NCBI RefSeq assembly: GCF_016919405.1
Contig: NZ_CP070353.1
Location: forward strand, 3,243,501-3,307,500
Source of the DNA: Ensifer sp. PDNC004
GTDB lineage: Bacteria > Pseudomonadota > Alphaproteobacteria > Rhizobiales > Rhizobiaceae
Length of the DNA: 64,000 nt
Direction of reading: 5' to 3'
The notes beneath the pieces were generated by a model. It worked only from the letters and a program-made list of their open reading frames with translations, was not told the DNA's origin and made no database searches. The position numbers and the translations under genes are program-made. Below are positions 1 through 8,575 of the stretch, one piece after another (within the stretch, counting starts at the first letter, position 1; each line of letters begins with the position of its first letter).

Positions 1-736
1 TGCCCGGCGAGCCGATGAAGTAGCCGACGAAGGTGTGGCGCGGCCGCTCGAAGAGTTCCGCCGGCGTGCCGATCTGGACGATCTGGCCGTCATACATGAC
101 GACGACCTTGTCGGCGAAAGTCAGCGCCTCGGTCTGGTCGTGGGTGACGTAGACCATGGTGAAGCCGAACTGCTTGTGCAGGCGCTTGATCTGCGAGCGC
201 AGCACCCACTTCATTTCCGGATCGATGACCGTCAGTGGCTCGTCGAAGAGGATGGCGCTGACGTCGTTGCGTACGAGGCCGCGGCCGAGCGAGATCTTCT
301 GCTTCTGGTCGGCGGTAAGCCCCCGGGCCGTCTTCTTCGCCCAGCCGCCAAGGCCGATCATTTCGATCGTTTCCTTGACGCGGCGGTCGACCTCGGCCTC
401 CGGCACATGCCGGTTGCGCAAGGGGAAGGCGAGATTGTCGTAGACCGTCATCGTGTCGTAGATGACCGGGAACTGAAACACCTGGGCGATGTTGCGTTCC
501 TGGGTCGACAGATGCGTCACGTCCTTGCCGTCGAAGAGGATCTCGCCTTCGGACGGGTTGATCAGGCCCGAGATGATGTTGAGCAGCGTGGTCTTGCCGC
601 AGCCGGAGGGCCCGAGCAGCGCATAGGCGCCGCCGTCGTTCCACTCGTGGTGCACTTCCTTCAGCGCGTAGTCGTTTTCCGACTTCGGCTTGGCGCCATA
701 GGCGTGGCGGATATGGTTGAGATTGATGCGTGCCAT
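1..736 (-). CDS. glpT: Glycerol ABC transporter ATPase, GlpT type (3' end outside window)
   Basis: ATP-binding subunit of a sugar/polyol importer of the MalK/UgpC kind. The frame starts at ATG 736 and runs off the left edge, so only about 245 residues are visible. Walker A (GPSGCGKTT), Walker B (ILFDEPLTVID) and an H-loop histidine (VYVTHDQTEA) are intact. The signature position reads LTADQKQK instead of LSGGQ, so this subunit has a degenerate signature. It lies 22 bp after a second ATPase and downstream of glpD and glpR, the order of the rhizobial glpDSTPQUV glycerol operon; permeases and binding protein would lie beyond the left edge. The glpT name rests on this order; a UgpC-type ATPase for another polyol is the alternative. 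Confidence 0.85.
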   Translation of the reverse strand, partial: MARINLNHIRHAYGAKPKSENDYALKEVHHEWNDGGAYALLGPSGCGKTTLLNIISGLINPSEGEILFDGKDVTHLSTQERNIAQVFQFPVIYDTMTVYDNLAFPLRNRHVPEAEVDRRVKETIEMIGLGGWAKKTARGLTADQKQKISLGRGLVRNDVSAILFDEPLTVIDPEMKWVLRSQIKRLHKQFGFTMVYVTHDQTEALTFADKVVVMYDGQIVQIGTPAELFERPRHTFVGYFIGSPG

Positions 737-758
737 GTTTTCCTCCCAGCGCCCCCTT

Positions 759-1829
759 TTAGGCCGCGCCGCCGATGGCGCGTCCGTCCGGCCCGAAGGC
801 CATCAGGTGGCGGGTATCGACGAAGACATCCAGGGTCGCGTCGGGTTCGATGTCGTGGATGCCCGGCGCCAGCATCACCCAGCGCGCATTGGCAAAGCCG
901 ACGTGAATGAAGCTTTCCGAGCCGGCGATCTCGGAGATCGCCGTCTTGACGGTGAGCGCATCGCCGCCGCCGTGCGGGCGGTCGAATGAAATGTGGTGCG
1001 GCTGGAACGCGACCGTGCAGGGACCGTCGGCGATGCCAGCCAGATGCGTGGGCACCGTCAGCACCGGCTTGCCGTCGAGCGTGAAGGCCGCGCCCGACTT
1101 GACCAGCTCGATGCAGTTCAGCGGCGGATCGGCAAAGGTGCGGGCGGTGATCAGGTCGACCGGGCGGCGATAGACGTCGATCGTCCTGCCGAACTGGGTA
1201 ATGCGGCCCTGGCTCATGGCAGCCGTATTGCCGCCGAGCAACAGCGCTTCCGAGGGCTCGGTGGTCGCGTAGACGAAGATCGCGCCGGAGGCGGCGAAGA
1301 TCTTCGGCAGTTCTTCACGCAGTTCCTCGCGCAGCTTGTAATCGAGGTTGGCGAGCGGTTCGTCGAGCAGCACGAGATCGGCATTCTTGACGATGGCGCG
1401 CGCAAGCGCGGTGCGCTGCTGCTGGCCGCCCGAGAGGTTCAGGGGCGTGCGGTCGAGATAGGGTGTCAGCTTCAAGAGATCGGCGGCCTTGCGCACCTCG
1501 CGGTCGATGGTGGCGGCGTCGGCGCCGCTGATGCGCATCGGCGAGGCGATGTTCTCATAGACCGTCATCGCCGGATAGTTGATGAACTGCTGGTAGACCA
1601 TGGCGACCGAGCGCTTCTGCACCGGCAGGCCGGTGACGTCGGCGCCGTCGAAAATGAGCGAACCGGAGGCGGGCTTGTCGAGGCCGGCCATCAGCCGCAT
1701 CAGCGACGTCTTGCCGGAAAGGGTCGGGCCGAGCAGAACGTTCAGCGACCCCCTCTCCAGCACCAGGTCGGTCGGGTAGATGTGCGTCTCCCCGCCCACG
1801 ACCTTGGATATCTTCTTCATTTCAAGCAT
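759..1829 (-). CDS. glpS: Glycerol ABC transporter ATPase, GlpS type
   Basis: Second ATPase of the glycerol importer, 356 aa. The start chosen is ATG 1829 because GGAG sits 7 bases before it; a GTG at 1841 is in frame but has no such site. Walker A is GPTLSGKTS, the signature LSGGQQQR is canonical and Walker B is LVLLDEPLANLD. The H-loop region reads YATTEPSEA, so the usual histidine is replaced by threonine. The C-terminal third is the OB-fold (TOBE) part typical of MalK-like subunits. The gene follows glpD after 130 bp and precedes the glpT-like gene by 22 bp, probably in one operon. Its defects complement those of its partner: it has a good signature and a missing H-loop His. Confidence 0.87.
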   Translation of the reverse strand: MLEMKKISKVVGGETHIYPTDLVLERGSLNVLLGPTLSGKTSLMRLMAGLDKPASGSLIFDGADVTGLPVQKRSVAMVYQQFINYPAMTVYENIASPMRISGADAATIDREVRKAADLLKLTPYLDRTPLNLSGGQQQRTALARAIVKNADLVLLDEPLANLDYKLREELREELPKIFAASGAIFVYATTEPSEALLLGGNTAAMSQGRITQFGRTIDVYRRPVDLITARTFADPPLNCIELVKSGAAFTLDGKPVLTVPTHLAGIADGPCTVAFQPHHISFDRPHGGGDALTVKTAISEIAGSESFIHVGFANARWVMLAPGIHDIEPDATLDVFVDTRHLMAFGPDGRAIGGAA

Positions 1830-1859
1830 TGAATTCTCCACCCAGCCCTAAGGCAGTCC

Positions 1860-1890
1860 GAGCGTTTTCCACCCCAGCGCGGAAACGCTC
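1860..1890 (-). other. Hairpin between glpD and glpS
   Basis: Inverted repeat GAGCGTTTTCC / GGAAACGCTC with a 10-base loop and one bulge, in the 130-bp gap between glpD and glpS. There is no T-run after it on the minus strand, so it is more likely an mRNA processing or attenuation structure than a strong terminator. Confidence 0.45.
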
Positions 1891-1959
1891 TGTCTCATCG
1901 GTCTTCTGCATTCCCGGACGCGCGCGCCCGTTCTGGAAATGCATTGCATGCGAGCGTTC

Positions 1960-3477
1960 TCAGGCGGCTGCGTTGGCCGCGCCCCGCATGTATTCCTCCA
2001 GCGCTAACGCCTCGCCCGGCGTCAGCTTCAATCCCAGTTTCGTGCGCCGCCACAGCACGTCCTCGGCGTGCCGTGCCCATTCCTGCGTCATCAGCCACTT
2101 GACCTCGGCCTCGTAGAGATCGGCGCCGAAATGGTGGCCAAGAGCGGCCTCGTTCGACGCCGAACCGAGCAGCGCGGCGGCGCGCGTGCCATAGAGGCGC
2201 ACGAGGCGACGCGCATGCTGGCGCGCAAGGAAGGGATATTGCTTCTGCAGTCTTGCAACTTCGTCGCCGTAGCCCTGGGCAGGAAAATCGCCGCCCGGAA
2301 GCCTGGAGCCGGCCGTCCATTTCGGACCCTTGACGCCGATCGCCTCGCCGATCTTTTCGAGTGCGGACTCGCCGAGACGGCGGTAGGTCGTGAGCTTGCC
2401 ACCGAAGACGTTGAGCAGCGGTGCCGCTCCCTTGTCGCCCTCGACCCGCAGCACGTAGTCGCGCGTTGCTTCCTGCGCCTTGCTGGCGCCGTCGTCGTAG
2501 AGCGGGCGAACGGCCGAATAGGTCCAGACGATATCGTCCTTCGTCACCGGCTCGAGGAAATATTCGCTCGCTGCCTGGCAGAGATAATCGACCTCGGTGT
2601 CGCTGATGCGGACATCGGCCGGGTTGCCGGTATAGTCGCGGTCGGTGGTGCCGATCAGCGTGAAGTCTTCTTCGTAAGGGATGGCGAACATGATGCGGCC
2701 ATCCGGGTTCTGGAAGAAGTAGGCGCGCGGATCGTCAAACTTCTTCTTCACGACGATATGGCTGCCCTGCACGAGGCGGACATTGTGCACGTCGTTCTTG
2801 CCGAGTGCGCCCGAGAGAACCGCGTCGACCCAGGGGCCGGCGGCATTGATGAGCATGCGGGCCTTGAGCGTCTTGCGTTCGCCGGTTGCCTGGTTTTCGG
2901 TTTCGATCGTCCAGAGGGCGCCGTCGCGCCGTGCCGAGACGACGCGGGTGCGCGCCATGATGACGGCGCCGCGGTCGGCAGCGTCGCGGGCGTTGAGCAC
3001 CACCAGGCGGGCGTCGTTGACCCAGCCGTCGGAATATTCGAACGCCTTGTTGAACAGGCGCTTCAGCGGCTTGCCGGCGGGATCGCGGTTCATGTCCAGC
3101 GTCGCCGTTGCCGGCAGCAGCTTGCGGCCGCCGATATGATCATAAAGGAAGAGGCCGAGGCGGATGAGCCAGGCCGGGCGCAGGCCGCCCTTGTGATAGG
3201 GCAGCACGAAGCGCATCGGCCAGATGACGTGCGGCGCCATCGCCCAGAGCACTTCCCGCTCCATCAGCGCTTCGCGCACGAGGCGGAATTCGTAATGTTC
3301 GAGGTAGCGCAAGCCGCCGTGAATGAGCTTGGTGGAGCCGGAGGACGTGCCGGAGGCGAAATCGTTCATTTCGGCCAAGGCGACCGAGTACCCACGGCCG
3401 ACCGCGTCGCGCGCGATGCCGCATCCGTTGATGCCGCCGCCGATGACGAAGACGTCGTAGATTGCCTGCTCTGACAC
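1960..3477 (-). CDS. glpD: Glycerol-3-phosphate dehydrogenase, FAD-dependent
   Basis: Oxidises sn-glycerol 3-phosphate to dihydroxyacetone phosphate and passes electrons to quinone at the inner membrane face. 505 aa, usual for GlpD. The N-terminus carries the FAD Rossmann motif (VFVIGGGINGCGIARDA), followed by TKLIHGGLRYLEHYEF, typical of the family, and a C-terminal GlpD/GlpO cap domain. A GTG start at 3477 is preferred over the ATG at 3510 because AGGGG lies 8 bases before the GTG and the family motif starts at once after it. It heads the glycerol operon and sits directly behind the direct-repeat operator at 3541-3584. The glycerol kinase that makes its substrate is not in this window. Confidence 0.95.
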   Translation of the reverse strand: MSEQAIYDVFVIGGGINGCGIARDAVGRGYSVALAEMNDFASGTSSGSTKLIHGGLRYLEHYEFRLVREALMEREVLWAMAPHVIWPMRFVLPYHKGGLRPAWLIRLGLFLYDHIGGRKLLPATATLDMNRDPAGKPLKRLFNKAFEYSDGWVNDARLVVLNARDAADRGAVIMARTRVVSARRDGALWTIETENQATGERKTLKARMLINAAGPWVDAVLSGALGKNDVHNVRLVQGSHIVVKKKFDDPRAYFFQNPDGRIMFAIPYEEDFTLIGTTDRDYTGNPADVRISDTEVDYLCQAASEYFLEPVTKDDIVWTYSAVRPLYDDGASKAQEATRDYVLRVEGDKGAAPLLNVFGGKLTTYRRLGESALEKIGEAIGVKGPKWTAGSRLPGGDFPAQGYGDEVARLQKQYPFLARQHARRLVRLYGTRAAALLGSASNEAALGHHFGADLYEAEVKWLMTQEWARHAEDVLWRRTKLGLKLTPGEALALEEYMRGAANAAA

Positions 3478-3540
3478 TGCTGTTTCCCCTCCACATTTCG
3501 CGATGCACAAATTGATGCATCAGCGAAAGTGAAATCAGTT

Positions 3541-3584
3541 AAAACGAAAACATATCGAATGTCAAACGAATGCACTGCGAATCT
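3541..3584 (-). promoter_or_regulatory. Four phased 11-bp direct repeats, probable GlpR operator
   Basis: On the plus strand four consecutive 11-mers each carry CGAA at the same position: AAAACGAAAAC (3541), ATATCGAATGT (3552), CAAACGAATGC (3563) and ACTGCGAATCT (3574). A fifth CGAA at 3524 is one base out of phase. The array lies 64 bp upstream of the glpD GTG. DeoR-family GlpR proteins bind TTCG/CGAA half-sites, and glpR is the next gene, so a repressor array is likely. The repeats are seen directly; the protein bound is inferred. Confidence 0.65.
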
Positions 3585-3608
3585 TAAGGGGTGGCTAAAT
3601 CTCCCGTT

Positions 3609-4373
3609 TCAGGCGTCGGTTTCGATCAGGCGAACATCCTGTTCGACACAGATTTTCCTGACATTTTCGAGCGTACAGCGATCGGTGATGAAGGTCTGAA
3701 CCTGCGAGATATGGCCGATGCGAACAGGCGCGGTTCTTTCGAACTTGGTCGAGTCGGAAACCAGGATGACATGGCGGGCATTGGCGATGATCGCCTGGGC
3801 GACTTTCACTTCGCGAAAATCGAAATCGAGAAGCGCACCGTCATGGTCGATCGCCGAGGCGCCGATGACGGCGAAGTCGACCTTGAACTGCTTGATGAAG
3901 TCGACGGCGGCTTCGCCGACGATGCCGCCGTCCGATCCGCGCACGACGCCGCCGGTGATCACCACCTCGATCGAGGGGAAGACGCGTAAGCGGTTGGCGA
4001 CATTGATGTTGTTGGTGATGACCATCAGTTCCTTGTGGTCGAGCAGAGCCTCGCCCACGGCTTCGGTCGTCGTGCCGATATTGATGAAAAGCGACGCGTT
4101 GTCGGGGATGAGTTCGGCGGCGGCCTTCCCGATCGCCTGCTTCTCCGGTGCCGCGATCTGGCGGCGGGCGTCGTATTTGACGTTTTCCTTGCCGCTCGGG
4201 AAGATCGCACCACCATGAATGCGGTTCAGGATCTTGGCGTCGCAGAGGTCGTTCAGGTCCTTTCGGATGGTTTGCGGCGTGACGGAAAAGCGCTGCGCCA
4301 GCTCCTCGACCAGCACCCGCCCCTCGCTTTTTGCCAGTTCCAGGATCTCCTCCTGCCGACCGGTCAAATACAT
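3609..4373 (-). CDS. glpR: DeoR-family glycerol-3-phosphate regulon repressor
   Basis: 254 aa DeoR-family repressor. The N-terminal helix-turn-helix (residues about 5-57) contains FSVTPQTIRKDLNDL, nearly the GlpR signature of enterobacteria. The DeoRC sugar-phosphate sensor domain follows, with NIGTTTEAV and VITGGVVRGSDGGIVG. The start is ATG 4373 because GGGGAGGACGG precedes it; ATGs further upstream lack a ribosome site. It reads toward glpD in the same direction and shares its upstream region with a divergent SDR gene. Glycerol 3-phosphate is the usual inducer in this family. A palindrome at 4387-4420 suggests autoregulation. Confidence 0.9.
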   Translation of the reverse strand: MYLTGRQEEILELAKSEGRVLVEELAQRFSVTPQTIRKDLNDLCDAKILNRIHGGAIFPSGKENVKYDARRQIAAPEKQAIGKAAAELIPDNASLFINIGTTTEAVGEALLDHKELMVITNNINVANRLRVFPSIEVVITGGVVRGSDGGIVGEAAVDFIKQFKVDFAVIGASAIDHDGALLDFDFREVKVAQAIIANARHVILVSDSTKFERTAPVRIGHISQVQTFITDRCTLENVRKICVEQDVRLIETDA

Positions 4374-4386
4374 TCCGTCCTCCCCA

Positions 4387-4420
4387 TTTTCGTTTTGTTT
4401 CATAATATGCAAAAACGAAA
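4387..4420. promoter_or_regulatory. Inverted repeat upstream of glpR, candidate GlpR site
   Basis: TTTTCGTTTTG and CAAAAACGAAA form an inverted repeat around a 12-base AT-rich centre, 14 bases before the glpR start. It carries the same TTCG/CGAA core as the repeats before glpD. It could serve glpR, the divergent SDR gene, or both. Confidence 0.5.
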
Positions 4421-4545
4421 GCCGCGCAATTTCAGAATCGGCGTTTGCGGCGAAATCGCTTTCGCAGCGAGGCCAGGGTGTCGGCGCGCGTTGCATTCGC
4501 TACGGCGATAGGCGACCCTGCCTTAGGAGTGAAGAGGGGAAAGAC

Positions 4546-5313
4546 ATGTTTCATCCGGCCTTGTTCAAGGGCATGACCGTCGTGATCACCGGTGCCGGGC
4601 GCGGCATCGGGCTGGAGGTTGCCCGCCAGTTCCTGGATTGCGGCGCGCATGTGCTCGTCCATGCCGGCCGGTCGATCGGCGACCTGCCCGATTTTCTCGA
4701 AACGGCGGCGACGGAAGGCCGGGCCTATGTGGCGACAGCGGACTTTCTCGCGCCGGATGGTGTCGAGGGGCTGGCCGATGTCGTGCGCAGCCGCTTCGAG
4801 AGTGTCGATATCCTGATCAACAATGCCGGAACCATGGTTGGCCGCTTTCCGGCGGCTGAACTGACCGACGAGCAGTACCAGACCGTCGTTCAGCTCAACC
4901 AGACGGCCGTCGTCGAGATGACGCGGGCGATGCTGCCGCTGTTGCGCAAGGGCACGCACCCGGCGATCGTCAACACCGTCTCGATCTCGGCGCTGACCGG
5001 CGGCAGCGCCGGGTCGTCGATCTATTCGGCGACGAAGGCCTTCGTCTCCACCTATTCCAAGGCCTTGGCGCGGGAACTTGCGCCTGAGGGCATCCGGGTC
5101 AACTGCGTTTCGCCCGGCACGATCACCACCGACTTCCACGAGCGCTACTCGTCGCCGGAGAAGCTGGAGGCGACGCGCAAGACCATTCCGCTCGGGCGGC
5201 TCGGGACGGCGGAAGACTGCGCACCGGCCTATCTCTTCCTCGCCTCGCATGCCTTGTCGGGCTACATCACCGGCCAGGTGCTGGAAGTGAATGGCGGGCA
5301 ATTGATCGTGTGA
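4546..5313 (+). CDS. Short-chain dehydrogenase/reductase
   Basis: Classical SDR of 255 aa that probably oxidises or reduces a hydroxyl/keto substrate with NAD(P). It has the glycine motif TGAGRGIG, NNAG, a catalytic serine in NTVSISA and YSATK with the active Tyr and Lys; the C-terminus ends in the usual NGGQLIV. The start ATG 4546 follows GAGGGGAAAG. It is divergent from glpR across 172 bp that hold a GlpR-like palindrome, so it may belong to the glycerol regulon, for example acting on a polyol or its keto product. The substrate cannot be told from sequence; FabG-like or gluconate/glucose dehydrogenase-like activity is equally possible. Confidence 0.85.
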   Translation: MFHPALFKGMTVVITGAGRGIGLEVARQFLDCGAHVLVHAGRSIGDLPDFLETAATEGRAYVATADFLAPDGVEGLADVVRSRFESVDILINNAGTMVGRFPAAELTDEQYQTVVQLNQTAVVEMTRAMLPLLRKGTHPAIVNTVSISALTGGSAGSSIYSATKAFVSTYSKALARELAPEGIRVNCVSPGTITTDFHERYSSPEKLEATRKTIPLGRLGTAEDCAPAYLFLASHALSGYITGQVLEVNGGQLIV

Positions 5314-5457
5314 ACAGGGGATCAGCATTTGCCCCGCATCCACCTGCCGTCACCTTCTCTTGCAGGCTCTTACAGGCGGACAGAAGGGACAAGCCGCACC
5401 GTATTCATTCGACCTTGACCGCAGGGTGCGGGCCAGACCAGTCCTCAAAGGGTAGCC

Positions 5458-6354
5458 ATGATCGACAAGCTGGAAATGTTCCTCGTTCTTGCACGCGAAC
5501 GGCACTTTGGCAGGGCGGCGGAGGAGTGCGGCGTGACGCAGCCGACGTTGTCGGCGGCCATTCGTCAGCTCGAGGATCAGCTCGGTGTCATGCTCGTCAG
5601 CCGCGGTTCGCGTTTTCAGGGGCTGACGCCCGAGGGGCAGCGCGTGCTCGAATGGGCGCGCCGGATCGTCGGCGACACCCGCACCATGCGCGAGGAGATG
5701 CGCGCGGCGCGCAAGGGTCTTTCCGGCCATATCCGACTGGCCGCGGTGCCGACGACACTTGCCATGGTGCCAATGATCACCGCGCCGTTCCAGGAGAAGC
5801 ACCCTGACGTCACCTTTTCCGTGCTGTCGACGACATCGGTGCAGATTCTGGCTTTGCTCGAAAATCTCGAGATCGATGCGGGGCTCACCTATCTGGAGAA
5901 CGAACCGCTCGGCCGGGTGACCAGCGTTCCGCTCCAAGTCGAGCGCTATCACCTCGTCACCGCCGCCGGAACGCCGCTTTCGGAGCGGGAAAGCGTGACG
6001 TGGAAAGAGGTTAGCGACGTTCGGCTTTGTCTATTGACTGCCGATATGCAGAATCGCCGTATCATCAACCAGCATTTCTCCGAAGCGGGCGCCGTGGCCA
6101 AGCCGACGCTCGAATCGAACTCGATGATCGTGCTTTTTTCCCATGTGCGCACCGGCCGCTGGGCCAGCATCATGCCATTTAACGTCGCGAAATCATTCGG
6201 TTTTCACGAAGATATCCGGATGATCCCGATCGTCGATCCGGACGCCCGTCACACCGTCGGTCTGGTTGCGACGCATCGTGAGCCGTTTACGCCGCTGGTC
6301 TCGGCCTTGCTGCACGAAGCACGCATTCTCGGCGAGCGAAATCAAGTTCAATAG
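5458..6354 (+). CDS. LysR-family regulator, probably of the fds operon
   Basis: 298 aa LysR protein with an N-terminal winged HTH (RAAEECGVTQPTLSAAIRQL, residues about 18-37) and a C-terminal effector domain of the CysB/CynR type. It is encoded on the same strand immediately upstream of fdsG, where LysR regulators of formate dehydrogenase (FdsR in Cupriavidus) are commonly found. A short palindrome overlaps its stop codon and lies before fdsG. The effector (formate, molybdate or something else) is not visible. LysR family is certain; the fds role is inferred from position. Confidence 0.85.
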   Translation: MIDKLEMFLVLARERHFGRAAEECGVTQPTLSAAIRQLEDQLGVMLVSRGSRFQGLTPEGQRVLEWARRIVGDTRTMREEMRAARKGLSGHIRLAAVPTTLAMVPMITAPFQEKHPDVTFSVLSTTSVQILALLENLEIDAGLTYLENEPLGRVTSVPLQVERYHLVTAAGTPLSERESVTWKEVSDVRLCLLTADMQNRRIINQHFSEAGAVAKPTLESNSMIVLFSHVRTGRWASIMPFNVAKSFGFHEDIRMIPIVDPDARHTVGLVATHREPFTPLVSALLHEARILGERNQVQ

Positions 6355-6365
6355 ATTTTTTCTAT
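6351..6365 (+). promoter_or_regulatory. Palindrome ATAGATTTTTTCTAT, candidate LysR site for fds
   Basis: ATAGA and TCTAT flank a five-base T-run. The element spans the stop codon of the lysR gene and lies about 170 bp before fdsG. LysR proteins bind T-N11-A interrupted dyads, so it is a reasonable operator; no experimental support. Confidence 0.35.
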
Positions 6366-6531
6366 CGACCGACGGAACAGCCTTATTGACCCATGCGGCC
6401 ATAAGCGCGAAGCTTTTTTGATCATGGCCGGAGACCGCCGAGGAACGGCCTTCGCCAGAAGTGAAATGTCGGCTGTGCCGGTCGCCCGTTTCGGGTGCTG
6501 CCGCCTCGCCCACGAGCCGGGAGGGCTCCCG

Positions 6532-7007
6532 TTGAACATCCATCAGCCGCGTGCCGATATCGCGGAGACCACGCTCGCCATCGTCGAGGAGCTGAAGAGG
6601 CTCGAAGGGCCCTTGCTGCCGATCCTGCACGAGCTGCAGGAAGAGTTCGGCTACGTGCCGCAGGAATGTCTTCCGGTGATTGCCCGCGAACTCAACCTCT
6701 CGCGCGCCGAAGTTTACGGAGTCATGAGCTTCTACCATGATTTCCGCGAGCACCCGGCCGGGCGTCACGTGCTGAAGCTCTGTCGCGCCGAAGCTTGCCA
6801 GTCGATGGGCGGCGACGCGCTTGCCGAACGCGCCAAGCGACTGCTCGGTATCGATTTTCACCAGACGACGCCTGACGGAGCCGTGACGCTGGAGCCGGTC
6901 TACTGTCTCGGGCTCTGTTCCTGCGCACCCTCCGCCATGCTGGACGGAGAGGTGCATGCCCGCGTCGACGCCACTGACCTCGAAGCACTCGTTCAGGAGG
7001 CGCGGCG

Positions 7008-7011
<4 letters not shown>
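6532..7011 (+). CDS. fdsG: NAD-dependent formate dehydrogenase, gamma subunit
   Basis: [2Fe-2S] NuoE-like subunit of the soluble molybdenum formate dehydrogenase. It passes electrons between the FdsB flavin unit and the FdsA chain. The four iron ligands are visible as CRAEAC and CLGLC in a thioredoxin-like fold. A TTG at 6532 behind GGGAGGG gives 159 aa, the usual FdsG length; an ATG at 6466 would add 22 residues unlike the family. The stop overlaps the fdsB start (ATGA), suggesting translational coupling. Confidence 0.9.
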
Positions 7012-8564
<1,553 letters not shown>

Positions 8565-8575
8565 GGAGGAAGACC

